A DNA stretch of 64,000 nt from Opitutus sp. (GTDB taxonomy: Bacteria > Verrucomicrobiota > Verrucomicrobiia > Opitutales > Opitutaceae): the NCBI GenBank assembly GCA_009695305.1, contig SIBG01000011.1:1-64000 (forward strand). Reading direction: 5' to 3'. The position numbers and the translations under genes are program-made. Shown piece by piece: positions 46,834-55,834 of the stretch. Each line of letters begins with the position of its first letter. Position 1 is the first letter of the stretch. Under the pieces are notes generated by a model, which worked only from the letters and a program-made list of their open reading frames with translations, ran no database searches and was not told the DNA's origin.

Positions 46834-49662
46834 TCAAGGCACTTCGTAAACCTCGACGATCGCGAGACCGCTGGTGTTGCCCCCACCGGTCGCGCGCGCC
46901 GTGTAGCCTCCCGCCGGCAGCGTGATGAGCAGCATCGCATCCTTCGAAGGTGCGTCGCCAATGCGGAAGGCCCCGACGCGGCTCCCCGCGGCGGTCAATT
47001 GCACGTCGGCGCCCCAGTCATCGTTCGTCGCGATGGAAACCGAGGCGCTGTTGAAGAGCGTCAACTGCGGGTCTCCGAGTGTGCCGCTGGTGACACTCAC
47101 GGCGGCTAATCCGGGCCCGACCGCGCGGATGAGCACGGTCTTCGCAGTGGACCCGCCGATCGTGAAACCAAGCGTGAGGCTGCCACCCGAGCTGATTTGT
47201 TTGATCACGGAAAAATTAATCAGCCGTGGCGTGGTGGCGGTGAAGCCGCTGGGGGGCGTCGCGTCGTAGACCTCGGCAATGACCGCACCGCTGCCGGTGG
47301 CGGAGTTTGCGCCGGTGGTGATTTTCACCGAGTTGTCGCTGGAAAAAATATTCGTCGCCACGGCGGCGTCGCGCGAGGTCGGACTGACATACGCAAACGC
47401 GCCGACGGCGGCCATCGCCGCGGTGATCGAGGCGGTGCCGCCCCAGTCCTCGTTTTCCCCCGTCTTGGTCGGACCGGCGAAGAGCTCGAGTTTGGGATCG
47501 TCCAGGGTGCCAGGAAACCCGAGCGCGCCAAGCGAAGGGCCCGCGGCGCGAATTACGACGGATTTTGCATTGGTCGTGCTCGCGCCGGTGACGACATAGC
47601 CGAGCGAGAAACTGTCGCTGCGGGAGGCGAGTGAGGTGAGCACGGAAAGATTTATCAAGCGGGCAGGGTCGCTGGTCGAGATGACCCTGAGAGTGACGGC
47701 ACTGCTCGTCTGGCTGCCGGTGGAGTTCGTGGCCACGACCGAGTAAGTGCCCTCCTGGGCCGCGGACGTGCTGTTCAAAACGAGGGTGGCAGCGAACGCG
47801 CCCAGGATGTTGGCCCCATCCTTGCGCCACTGATAAGTTGGTGCCGGTGACCCCGTGGCGGTCGCCGAAAAAACCACCGTGCTGCCCGTCGCAATCTCCT
47901 GCGATTTTGGCTGGATGGAAAACACGGGGGAGTTGGTCACGCTGAGCGTGGCCGACGTGCTGGTCACCGTGCCGAAGGAATTGGTGATCGCGACGGTGTA
48001 GGAACCGGCGTCGCTGGCCTGCACACTCGGCAGGTTTAGGGTCGCACTCGTCGCGTTGGCGATTGGCACGCCGTCTTTTCTCCACTGGAAGGTGAGCGTT
48101 GGGGACCCGCTCGCCGCGGCGGTAAATGTGATCGTTTGGCCGGGATTGGCGGCCCGGCTCGTCGGCTGCGTAATAAGGATCGGCACCGCGCTGGTGCCGG
48201 GGATCGTCACGCGGTAGACGAGCACCATCGTGTCGACGTTCGGCGAGGCGCTATACGAGTTGCCGTCTTGGAATCCGTCGCTCGTCGAAAAATCGTTGTC
48301 GTTGCCGATAAAGAGAAAGTAATCGTCCGGTGTGGTGGCATCGAGCGCGGATGCGATGGCCAGGCTCTCCCATTTGCTGGCGAGGGTGTCGGAGTTCGAG
48401 GTCGAGCTGTTGTTGAGATTAAATTTGTTGAGCTGGGCGGAATCGTTGAGGTCTACGAGCACCGCGGAGGTGGCCGGCACAAGGTTGGTGGCGAGGACCC
48501 CGTTTTGGGCGATGGGGGCGGCGGCGTTGTCGAACGCGGTGCCCGCCAGGTTGGTCGCTGCGGGGACGCCAGCCGCAGGGCCGATGTCGTAGAGGAGAAC
48601 GGCGCGGTAAAGCGACTTCGCGATGTCGGTGCCGCGGCCGTTGCCGTCGCTGGCGACGACGAGAAACTGGCGGCTATTGAGGGCGACGAGTTCGTGCTGT
48701 TCGGCGACTTGTTGGACATTGCTGCCATCAGTGTAGAACGGCAGCGGCAGAATCCACTCCCCGGTCAGCGTGGGGGCGGCGGGGTTGGTGACGTTGTAGG
48801 CCAGCAGCCGCGCGAAACGATTTTGGCTGGTGGTTCCGGAGCCGCCATCCTGGCGCGTGGCGGCTTGCATGAGGGCATAAAGCGTCCGGCCGTCAGCGGA
48901 AACGGAGAGACCTTCGAGGCCTTTGTTATTGTCCCGGCCGGCGATCGGTTGGAGCGGCGACGGATGGGGCTGGTTGGCCCCGGGACTATCGGAGGAAAAT
49001 GAATCGGTGGATCCGCGCTTCGGGATGAGCGCCTCCGGCGGACGGATGGCGCCGAGCAACGTGCCGCTCGCCGAGAAACGGTAGAGGTAAGGACCGTATT
49101 CATCGCTCACGAAAAAACTCCCGTCGGGCAACAGGGCGAGACCCTCGGCGTCGAGGGAGAGGAGGCCGCTCGCGGCCTGCGGCAACGCGGGAAATCCGGC
49201 GCGCGTCCCGGACGCGGTTGGGGACGGATCGAGCGAAGTGAATGAAGTGCCGTTGGCCTCGGTGTAGAGCGTCGTCTCGCTGAGGGTGAGGTCGAGTTGA
49301 TCCTGTTTCGAAGAGCCGTTGGTGTCGGGCTTGAATGAAAACGTGAACCTGTTCCGGCGTGGGCGGTAGTTGGTGGTCACGCCAGATTTCGTGTAGCCGC
49401 GGTCGGGCTGCGTGTAGAGCGTGCCGGAGTAAGTGCCGCTGGCGTTGCGTTGCCAGGTGCGCAGATCCAGCGCGAGGCCGGAGAGCGAGCCAAAGGTCTC
49501 CTTGAAACTATCTTTCTTGTCGGCCGCCACCCGGCCCACGCCGACGAGGCCCTTGTTCGAAATGGTGACGCCACCGATGGTGGCGGTTTGCGCATGGACG
49601 GGCGGGGTGAGCGCGGCGACCAGCGCGCAAAGGGTCGCGGAGAAACAGACGAGGCGGACCAT
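46834..49662 (-). CDS. Secreted phytase-like esterase with Ig domains and EVYEVP C-terminal modules
   Basis: 942 residues. Signal peptide (VCFSATLCALVAALTPPVHAQ), then an esterase-like phytase domain (about 30-490, with LSLDAEGLALLPDG, SDEYGPYLYRF and KWESLAIASALD). Two Ig-like domains follow (about 495-580 and 580-665), with QWRKDGVPI and QWRKDGANI. Two copies of a 130-145-residue C-terminal module start with RLIN and end at EVYEVP. The phytase-like beta-propeller family hydrolyses phosphate or carboxyl esters, and the exact activity is unknown. The gene is divergent from the VTC polymerase gene, within a 107-base shared region. Confidence 0.85.
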   Translation of the reverse strand: MVRLVCFSATLCALVAALTPPVHAQTATIGGVTISNKGLVGVGRVAADKKDSFKETFGSLSGLALDLRTWQRNASGTYSGTLYTQPDRGYTKSGVTTNYRPRRNRFTFSFKPDTNGSSKQDQLDLTLSETTLYTEANGTSFTSLDPSPTASGTRAGFPALPQAASGLLSLDAEGLALLPDGSFFVSDEYGPYLYRFSASGTLLGAIRPPEALIPKRGSTDSFSSDSPGANQPHPSPLQPIAGRDNNKGLEGLSVSADGRTLYALMQAATRQDGGSGTTSQNRFARLLAYNVTNPAAPTLTGEWILPLPFYTDGSNVQQVAEQHELVALNSRQFLVVASDGNGRGTDIAKSLYRAVLLYDIGPAAGVPAATNLAGTAFDNAAAPIAQNGVLATNLVPATSAVLVDLNDSAQLNKFNLNNSSTSNSDTLASKWESLAIASALDATTPDDYFLFIGNDNDFSTSDGFQDGNSYSASPNVDTMVLVYRVTIPGTSAVPILITQPTSRAANPGQTITFTAAASGSPTLTFQWRKDGVPIANATSATLNLPSVQASDAGSYTVAITNSFGTVTSTSATLSVTNSPVFSIQPKSQEIATGSTVVFSATATGSPAPTYQWRKDGANILGAFAATLVLNSTSAAQEGTYSVVATNSTGSQTSSAVTLRVISTSDPARLINLSVLTSLASRSDSFSLGYVVTGASTTNAKSVVIRAAGPSLGALGFPGTLDDPKLELFAGPTKTGENEDWGGTASITAAMAAVGAFAYVSPTSRDAAVATNIFSSDNSVKITTGANSATGSGAVIAEVYDATPPSGFTATTPRLINFSVIKQISSGGSLTLGFTIGGSTAKTVLIRAVGPGLAAVSVTSGTLGDPQLTLFNSASVSIATNDDWGADVQLTAAGSRVGAFRIGDAPSKDAMLLITLPAGGYTARATGGGNTSGLAIVEVYEVP
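46837..47661 (-). repeat. Two tandem C-terminal modules (RLIN...EVYEVP) of the phytase-like protein
   Basis: Residues 668-812 and 813-942. Both begin RLIN, continue with G[YF]xxxGGxxAK, then VLIRAxGPxL, DPxLxLF and NDDWG or EDWG, then VGAF, and end with EVY. The last copy ends at the C-terminus. The same module ends the CotH protein and the PhoD protein in this window. Confidence 0.85.
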
Positions 49663-49769
49663 CGGTATTCGTCTAGCGGGGAGGTGGCCCGCAAGTCGAA
49701 CCCATTTGTGCCGCAGTATTTTGGAGTTGCGTGCAACAGGCGGGCCCGCGATTCGTCTGCGTCCCCACC

Positions 49770-50624
49770 ATGGTCACCGACCGAGCCCAGCGCATCCGAC
49801 GCGAAATAAAGTATTTACTATCCGAGCATGCCGCTCTGGCGGTTCGGGCCTTTGTCAATTGCTACTTGGAACCCGACGAATTTGCGCTGGGCAAGGTCGA
49901 CAACGCCTATCCGGTGCACTCGCTTTACCTGGATTCCAACCGGTTGTTCACCTATTGTGCCACGACCAGCGGTGATCGAAATCGGTTCAAGCTGCGGATT
50001 CGTTACTATGACGACAATCCCGCCTCGCCGGTATTTTTTGAAATCAAGCGCCGCATCAATGAAGGCATCGTGAAGCAGCGTGCGCGTGTGCGCCGCGATG
50101 CGATCGCCCCACTCCTGGCCGGCGAAAGCCCCCGGCGGGAGCATCTGCACTCGTGGAAACCGCAGTATTGGGCCGACCTGCTTGACTTCTGGGAACTAGC
50201 CCAGCGGCTGCAAGCGGCCTCGCGCCTGCACAATGCCTATATGCGCGAGGCCTACGTCAATGCCGGTAAGGCGAGCGTGCGGGTCACGATTGACCGCGCC
50301 GTCAGGGTCGAGCCGGAGTTCGGCTACGATTTGAGCACCCAACTCGACAAGGCCACGCTGATTTTTGCCGACTTCGTGATCCTTGAACTCAAGTTCACCG
50401 AGAAGATGCCGTCTTGGATGATCGAAATGGTGCGCGGATTTGATTTGAAACGGACGGGGGCGGCCAAGTATGTCCAAGGCGTGGAAATTCTCGGTCAAGA
50501 AAAAGTGTCGCGCCGGCGCACCGGTTTTGAATGGGGCCAATCGGTCACCTCAACTGCCACCAGCGCTCCGTGGCTCGACGCCTCCGCCGACGTGCGGGGC
50601 TCACTCGGCCAAAGCCATCGATGA
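49770..50624 (+). CDS. VTC-domain polyphosphate polymerase
   Basis: 284 residues from ATG 49770. This catalytic VTC domain has the same charged residues known to line the tunnel of yeast Vtc4: RREIKYLL, FKLRIRYYDD (Arg-x-Arg), FFEIKRR, VKQRARV and ILELKFTEKMPSWMIEM. The family polymerises the gamma-phosphate of ATP into polyphosphate. There is no SPX domain. It overlaps the DUF4956 gene by four bases (ATGA), so both are made together. A GTG at 49731 is a weaker start. Confidence 0.9.
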   Translation: MVTDRAQRIRREIKYLLSEHAALAVRAFVNCYLEPDEFALGKVDNAYPVHSLYLDSNRLFTYCATTSGDRNRFKLRIRYYDDNPASPVFFEIKRRINEGIVKQRARVRRDAIAPLLAGESPRREHLHSWKPQYWADLLDFWELAQRLQAASRLHNAYMREAYVNAGKASVRVTIDRAVRVEPEFGYDLSTQLDKATLIFADFVILELKFTEKMPSWMIEMVRGFDLKRTGAAKYVQGVEILGQEKVSRRRTGFEWGQSVTSTATSAPWLDASADVRGSLGQSHR

Positions 50625-51304
50625 ACGCTCTCTTTCAAGGCGATCTCGGCGCCGCCCCGACGAGTTTCCAGATCGTGGCGCTCACGCTGCTCCTGGCCTT
50701 TTTGAGCGGGCAGCTGTTGGCGTGGGTTTATGTCTTCACACACTCCGGGATCTCTTATTCACGGTCGTTCGTGGTGTCGCTGATCATGCTGCCGGTGCTC
50801 GTCTCGCTCGTGTTGACGGTGATGTCGAACAACATATTTACGGCGTTCGGGCTCATCGCGATCTTTGCGGTGGTGCGTTTCCGCAACGTCCTGCGCGATA
50901 CCTTGGACACCTGCTATGTGCTCTCGGTGATCGTCCTCGGTGCGGCCTGTGGCACGGAGAAATTTTCGTCCGCGGTGCTGGGTGCCCTCACGTTGTCGGG
51001 CCTGTTTGTCTTCCTGTGGATGACGGCCTCCGGCACGCGGCACCGCTTCGATCTGATCTTGAACTTGAAGTGGATGCGTCCGGCGTCGGAGTTACTCACG
51101 GTTGATCAGTTGCTGGAACGCCACTGTTTGCGGGTGCATATCGCCAACCAGCACTTCAGCCAGGGCACGGACGGCGCGGACCTTTCGTATCGGCTGCTCC
51201 TGCGTGATCCCAAGCGCGCCAGCGAATTATTGAGCGAACTGTCGACGGTGCCGGGCGTCGACCGCGTGTCGAGCGTGCAGGCCGCCGACGAATCGGAGAT
51301 TTGA
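50621..51304 (+). CDS. DUF4956 membrane protein
   Basis: 227 residues from ATG 50621. Four hydrophobic helices (about 17-38, 48-68, 73-85 and 105-135) precede a C-terminal soluble domain with RHCLRVHIANQHFSQG and LSELSTVPGVDRVSSVQ. DUF4956 is almost always next to VTC-domain and CotH genes in other bacteria, and its function is unknown. Together with the overlapping VTC gene it suggests that polyphosphate is made at, or moved across, the membrane. Confidence 0.9.
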   Translation: MNALFQGDLGAAPTSFQIVALTLLLAFLSGQLLAWVYVFTHSGISYSRSFVVSLIMLPVLVSLVLTVMSNNIFTAFGLIAIFAVVRFRNVLRDTLDTCYVLSVIVLGAACGTEKFSSAVLGALTLSGLFVFLWMTASGTRHRFDLILNLKWMRPASELLTVDQLLERHCLRVHIANQHFSQGTDGADLSYRLLLRDPKRASELLSELSTVPGVDRVSSVQAADESEI

Positions 51305-51308
51305 TCCC

Positions 51309-52412
51309 ATGGACGACCCGCGCATTCTTGGCCCGATTCCCACGCCGCCCGCCCAGCGCTGGCGCGAGGTGCGCTTGCTCTATTTGCCACGGGCAGTTTT
51401 TGTCCTCGGGGTAATCGTGGTGGCGATTCTCTGGAGTCGCTCCGTCACCCCGTCAGCCATCGTGGCTGAGGCCGAAATCATCCAAGCTGAAGTGCGGTCC
51501 GCGCAGGCGGGGACGGTCGCGAGCTTGAGCGTGGCGATGCTACAAGCGGTGCGCGCGGGTGAAGTTGTCGGCCAAGTGGTCGCGGCGAATCCGCGAATTC
51601 TCGATGCCACGCTCTCGGTCATTCGGGCCGAAGTCGGCATGCTGTCCGCTTCGATGGCCGGGGCGACGGATAAGCAGAGGATGGCGATTGAGTTTGAACG
51701 CCTGCAGATCGAGTCGATGGACCATCGGATTGAGCTGGCTGGATTGCAGGTGCGTCTGCAGCAAGCGGAGGCCGATTTTGGGCGCGCGGGCGCGTTGCAT
51801 CGAGCGGGACTGATCACGCAGGAAAATTTCGAGCAACTGAAGGCCAACCGCGACGCTTTGGCGGCGCAGGCGGGCGAGCAGTCGCGGATGGTCGCTCACC
51901 TCGAGCCGATTATCAAAAACTATGCTTCGCCCGATGCGTTGGCCGCCGGATTGTCCCCGGATACTGCGCTGGCCGCCGCGATCAAGGTGCAGGAGGCGAA
52001 GTTGCAGCTGGCGGAAGCGCAGCTCACGCCGATGCCGTTGGTCGCGCCGATTGACGGCGTCGTCTCGGAGGTGCTGCGGCGAGCGGGCGAAAGCGTCATG
52101 GCCGGAGAAGCTGTGCTACGAATTCACGCCACCAAATCGCTGAAGCTAACCGGATTTCTGCGGCAGCCGCTCCTGATCGAACCGAAGGCGGGTATGACGG
52201 CAGAAATTCGCACGCGGACCAGTTTGCGCCAGGTCGCCACCACAAAAATTACGGAAGTGGGCGCGGCGATGGAGCCGATCTCGCCGAGCTTAATCGCCGC
52301 GTTGCGGTTGCCGACGAGTCCGATGCCAGAGCACGCGTTGCGCATTCAACTGGCCATGCCAGCGGGAATCACGTTGCGGCCCGGCGAGCACGTGGACGTG
52401 ACGATCCGCTGA
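51309..52412 (+). CDS. HlyD-like membrane fusion (periplasmic adaptor) protein
   Basis: 367 residues, starting 4 bases after DUF4956. An inner-membrane anchor helix (about 28-45), two coiled-coil arms (about 105-150 and 150-215), a lipoyl half-motif (LVAPIDGVVSEVLRRAGESVMAGEAVLRI) and a final beta-barrel segment form the usual RND/ABC adaptor layout. No transporter or outer-membrane channel gene is nearby; the neighbours are VTC and DUF4956 on one side and CotH on the other. It may pair with DUF4956 or a transporter elsewhere. Confidence 0.88.
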   Translation: MDDPRILGPIPTPPAQRWREVRLLYLPRAVFVLGVIVVAILWSRSVTPSAIVAEAEIIQAEVRSAQAGTVASLSVAMLQAVRAGEVVGQVVAANPRILDATLSVIRAEVGMLSASMAGATDKQRMAIEFERLQIESMDHRIELAGLQVRLQQAEADFGRAGALHRAGLITQENFEQLKANRDALAAQAGEQSRMVAHLEPIIKNYASPDALAAGLSPDTALAAAIKVQEAKLQLAEAQLTPMPLVAPIDGVVSEVLRRAGESVMAGEAVLRIHATKSLKLTGFLRQPLLIEPKAGMTAEIRTRTSLRQVATTKITEVGAAMEPISPSLIAALRLPTSPMPEHALRIQLAMPAGITLRPGEHVDVTIR

Positions 52413-52492
52413 GCAGCGGTCTCATTCGCCGGCGACGGCAATTCGCCCGCGGCGGCAACAGGCGCACCATGCGCTCCGGTTCGCGTCGACCG

Positions 52493-55400
52493 TCAGGGCA
52501 CTTCGTATACCTCGACGAGGGCGGTGCCGGCGGTCTTTCCCCCGCTGACTTGAACCGTGTAGCTGCCGGGGACGAGCGTGGCTAGAAGGGCGGCGTCGCT
52601 TGATTTCGCCGGAAGCGCAAAAGCGCCGACGGCGGTGAACGCCGCGGTCAGGGCACTGGTGCCACCCCAGTCGTCGTTTTCGCCGATCTTGACGGAGCTG
52701 GCGTTAAAGAGGGTGAGCTGAGGATTATTTTCGACGCCACCGACGTTGAACAGGGTGCCAAGCGTGGGGCCGATCGCGCGGATCAGGACGTTCTTCGCCG
52801 AGCCGCCGCCGATGACGAAACCGACGGTGAGGCCGGCGCCGAGGTTTTTCAGGACGGAGACGTTGATCAGCCGAGGGGTGGTCGCGCCAACCGTGGCCGC
52901 GGGTGTGGCGTCGTAGAGTTCAGCGATCACGGTGCCCTTCGCGTTGCCGATCCCAGAGACGACGACGGAGTTGCCACCCGGAGCCACGGCGGGATTGAAG
53001 AGGGCGGCGTCCTTCGAGTCGGCCGAAATGTAGGCGAAGGCTCCGACCTGCGCGAAGGCGGTGCTGATGCCGACGGCACCGCCCCAGTTGTCATTTTCGG
53101 CGAGCTTCGCGGCCCCAGTGAAGGACTCGAGCTTGGGGTCCGTGTGTGCGCCGGTCACGCCGAGTTGCGCGAGGGAGGGACCGGCGGCGCGAGCGAGGAG
53201 AGCCTTCGGGCCGCTGGTGTTGGCGCCACCGACGACATAGCCCATCGTGAACGTGTCACCGGCGGCGAGGTCGGTGAGGATGGACAGGTTGATCAGGCGG
53301 CCGGGGTTGCCGAGCATGGAACTCCACGGGCTGCCGGGAACGACGGCGGGGTTGAAGCCGGCGCGAAAACTGCGCGACTGGAAATTGCTGCCGTTGGACA
53401 GTGCGACGGGGACGGAGGAGAGTTTGGCCGCGCCAGACAAGCCGCCACCAAGCGCACGCGGATCGGTGCCGTCGGTGGTGTAGGCGACCTGAGTGCCGGG
53501 TGCCGGCGTGACGGTGAGCACGCCGGCGGTGTTCGTGATCGTCGGCACCGCGACGAACATCGCATCAATCCACGCGCTGCGTTTCGCGAGAAAATTCTTT
53601 AGGTTGTCGATTTCGCCCTGCCAGCCACCACTAAATCGACTGGCGTTCTCTGGCCAACGAGCGGCATCGCGGGTGGCGGCGGCCGAACCGATCTGAGCGG
53701 CATGGCCGTCGATGATGGCAGAGACGCTGGTGGTGGAGAGATCCTTCTGCCGCAGTTTCTGCCAGCGGTCGATCCACGCCTGCATGAACTCAGGGTCACG
53801 GACCATGATGCCCCACCACCCGTATTTCCAAACGTCGGTGGCAAAATCGCCTCCGTTCCAAATATCGGGGATCTGGGTGCGCGGGTCGCCGCCGCCCAGG
53901 GCACGGTCATAGTCCCACGCCGGGCCGGCCACGAGGCGGCCTTTTCGATCCTTCATCAGGTAGGCGCTGCGCACGAAGGCGTCGGCACTCATGGAAAGCG
54001 CGTTGATGAGGTGGTGATCAACCCACGAGTCACGGTCGATGTAGTCGAGATGGGTGCGCTGCCCCCAGCCGGCGGCGGAGTCGGCGTAAAGGGCGTCTTC
54101 GAAACTTTGCACGTAACCTTGGATGTAATCGCGCTGGGCGGAGACCAGGGCTTTGCCGTTGGGACTGTCGACAATCAGGCGGAAAGGGGAGAGGGGATAA
54201 TTGCGCCTGGTCTGAAAACCGAAATCGGTATCGGACGGCAGGTCGAACTTCATGAAATAGCCGCCGGTGACCGCAGAACCGGTGATGTCGGTGGGGGCGA
54301 GCGTAGCGAGATCGACGCGCTTGGAGTCGACCTCGAGCGTATCCGTCAGAATGTAGATGCCGACGTAGTCGCTGGTATCAAGGTCGCCACCGTTGGCATT
54401 AAAAAAGACCTCCACGAGTTGCGTGCGCGAGGCCCAGCGGCCCATGCGATTGCTGAGGTCATAAATCAGCACGTTGTGGATAAAAGTGGGGTCATACGTC
54501 CAGGGTCCGACGAGCGCCCAGCGGCTGAATGAATTGAGTCCGTAGAGCGGGACCGTGTTGTCCTGGCCAATGCTGTCGGTGAGCCGAAGGTTGAAGCCCT
54601 TCTTTGGAAACTCGGCCGATGACGAACCGCGCACCGCGGTATTAAGAGAGCTCGCGACCGTGGGCGTGCTCGTGACCGCGGTGCCGCCAGCGGTGGGCCG
54701 ATTCCACGTGTAAACCCATGCCGCGTGGTCGAGGCCGTCCTTTTGCAGTGCGCCGGAGCCATGGGTGTCGATGACGAGCAACGGGAGCTGACTGGAGAAC
54801 GTGTCCAGCCGGGCGGCCCCGGAGTTGGCGATCCGGACGTAATGTCCGGTGGCAGCCAGCCCTTGCTGGGAATCGTCTCCCGAAAAAACCGCCGCCCGCA
54901 CGATGGCGGAAGCAGTGATGGTGAACGGTCCGGTATATTCGGTCGCCGCGGCCGAGGGCTCCGGCACGTCCGCTCCCTTCGTCGATGGCGGCGCGATGAT
55001 ATACCGGATGCGTTGGCCCGCCTCTGCGCCGGACATCGTGAGTGTGACTGAGTCAATAAACGGACCGGAGGTGCGAGCCAGCGTGGTCCGCTCGAGGAGG
55101 AAGAGCGCTTCAGCCCCTCCGTTTCTCGCGCCGGGTGTCGCTGTGCGAAGATAACCCGCGCGCGCCGTCTCGCCCCCCGCGGTCGGCTGGCTGAGTCCGT
55201 ATGAGACATCCGTAACTTGCTTGGGATACTTTGCCCCGAACGGCTCGCTGGCGACCGTCGTGCCATCGGGCTTGACCAGCGCGAGATATTGGCCGTTGGC
55301 GTCGAGGGTAAAGTTGGTGTGAAGTTGTTTGGTTGGATCCTGGCGGTTTTTGTTGGAGGCGAAGATCACCAGATAGCCGCCGGCGGGGATGGTGACCGCG

Positions 55401-55645
55401 GGAAACTTCCACTTGTTTTTGTTCGACGAGCTGTCCGTGAGATACCAGCCGTCGAGGTTGAACGCAGCGGCGTCGGGATTATACAATTCGATCCAGTCGG
55501 AAAAATCGCCATCGACATCGGCGAGCGTCTTCGCGTTGGAGGCCATGAACTCGGTGATGATCGGATCGGCAAAAACCGGTGCGATGAAACCTATCGCGAG
55601 CACGAGCGGGAAAAACGCTCGCTTGCGGTGGGAAAGATGGGGCAT
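52493..55645 (-). CDS. Secreted CotH-type kinase with lamin-tail domain and EVYEVP C-terminal modules
   Basis: 1050 residues. Signal peptide (FFPLVLAIGFIAPVFA), lamin-tail domain (about 28-135, with DIW-type DFSDWIELYNP), and an unassigned segment with VFSGDDSQQG. Then the CotH kinase domain (about 355-650, with RGSSSAEFPKKGFNLRL, YILTDTLEVDSKRVDLATL and catalytic metal-binding AWDYDRALGG). A chitobiase-type turn follows (VAYTTDGTDPRA), then two RLIN...EVYEVP modules at 783-1050. CotH enzymes phosphorylate surface proteins. It is convergent with the VTC-DUF4956-HlyD genes. Confidence 0.88.
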   Translation of the reverse strand: MPHLSHRKRAFFPLVLAIGFIAPVFADPIITEFMASNAKTLADVDGDFSDWIELYNPDAAAFNLDGWYLTDSSSNKNKWKFPAVTIPAGGYLVIFASNKNRQDPTKQLHTNFTLDANGQYLALVKPDGTTVASEPFGAKYPKQVTDVSYGLSQPTAGGETARAGYLRTATPGARNGGAEALFLLERTTLARTSGPFIDSVTLTMSGAEAGQRIRYIIAPPSTKGADVPEPSAAATEYTGPFTITASAIVRAAVFSGDDSQQGLAATGHYVRIANSGAARLDTFSSQLPLLVIDTHGSGALQKDGLDHAAWVYTWNRPTAGGTAVTSTPTVASSLNTAVRGSSSAEFPKKGFNLRLTDSIGQDNTVPLYGLNSFSRWALVGPWTYDPTFIHNVLIYDLSNRMGRWASRTQLVEVFFNANGGDLDTSDYVGIYILTDTLEVDSKRVDLATLAPTDITGSAVTGGYFMKFDLPSDTDFGFQTRRNYPLSPFRLIVDSPNGKALVSAQRDYIQGYVQSFEDALYADSAAGWGQRTHLDYIDRDSWVDHHLINALSMSADAFVRSAYLMKDRKGRLVAGPAWDYDRALGGGDPRTQIPDIWNGGDFATDVWKYGWWGIMVRDPEFMQAWIDRWQKLRQKDLSTTSVSAIIDGHAAQIGSAAATRDAARWPENASRFSGGWQGEIDNLKNFLAKRSAWIDAMFVAVPTITNTAGVLTVTPAPGTQVAYTTDGTDPRALGGGLSGAAKLSSVPVALSNGSNFQSRSFRAGFNPAVVPGSPWSSMLGNPGRLINLSILTDLAAGDTFTMGYVVGGANTSGPKALLARAAGPSLAQLGVTGAHTDPKLESFTGAAKLAENDNWGGAVGISTAFAQVGAFAYISADSKDAALFNPAVAPGGNSVVVSGIGNAKGTVIAELYDATPAATVGATTPRLINVSVLKNLGAGLTVGFVIGGGSAKNVLIRAIGPTLGTLFNVGGVENNPQLTLFNASSVKIGENDDWGGTSALTAAFTAVGAFALPAKSSDAALLATLVPGSYTVQVSGGKTAGTALVEVYEVP
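52496..53299 (-). repeat. Two tandem C-terminal modules (RLIN...EVYEVP) of the CotH protein
   Basis: Residues 783-924 and 925-1050. The first starts RLINLSILTDLAAGDTF and the second RLINVSVLKNLGAGLTVGF. Both share ARAAGPSL or IRAIGPTL, DPKLESF or NPQLTLF, ENDDWGG or ENDNWGG, VGAF, and a closing E[LV]Y. Very close in pattern to the modules of the phytase-like protein. Confidence 0.85.
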
Positions 55646-55834
55646 TGGGTGCGGTGATGTGGGCAGCTTGAAGGCGCGAAGGCAACGCTGCGCATGATCT
55701 TTTCCTGCCTCGGCTTGGTGACTTATCCGTAAATGGGCGACGGCGGGTGATTCGCCCGTCCGGGGCCGCCTGGAGTTCTGCGTCTAAGTGGTCTTCGCGC
55801 TTGCCTCCGGTTCTGTGCTGTTCAACTAAGACGT

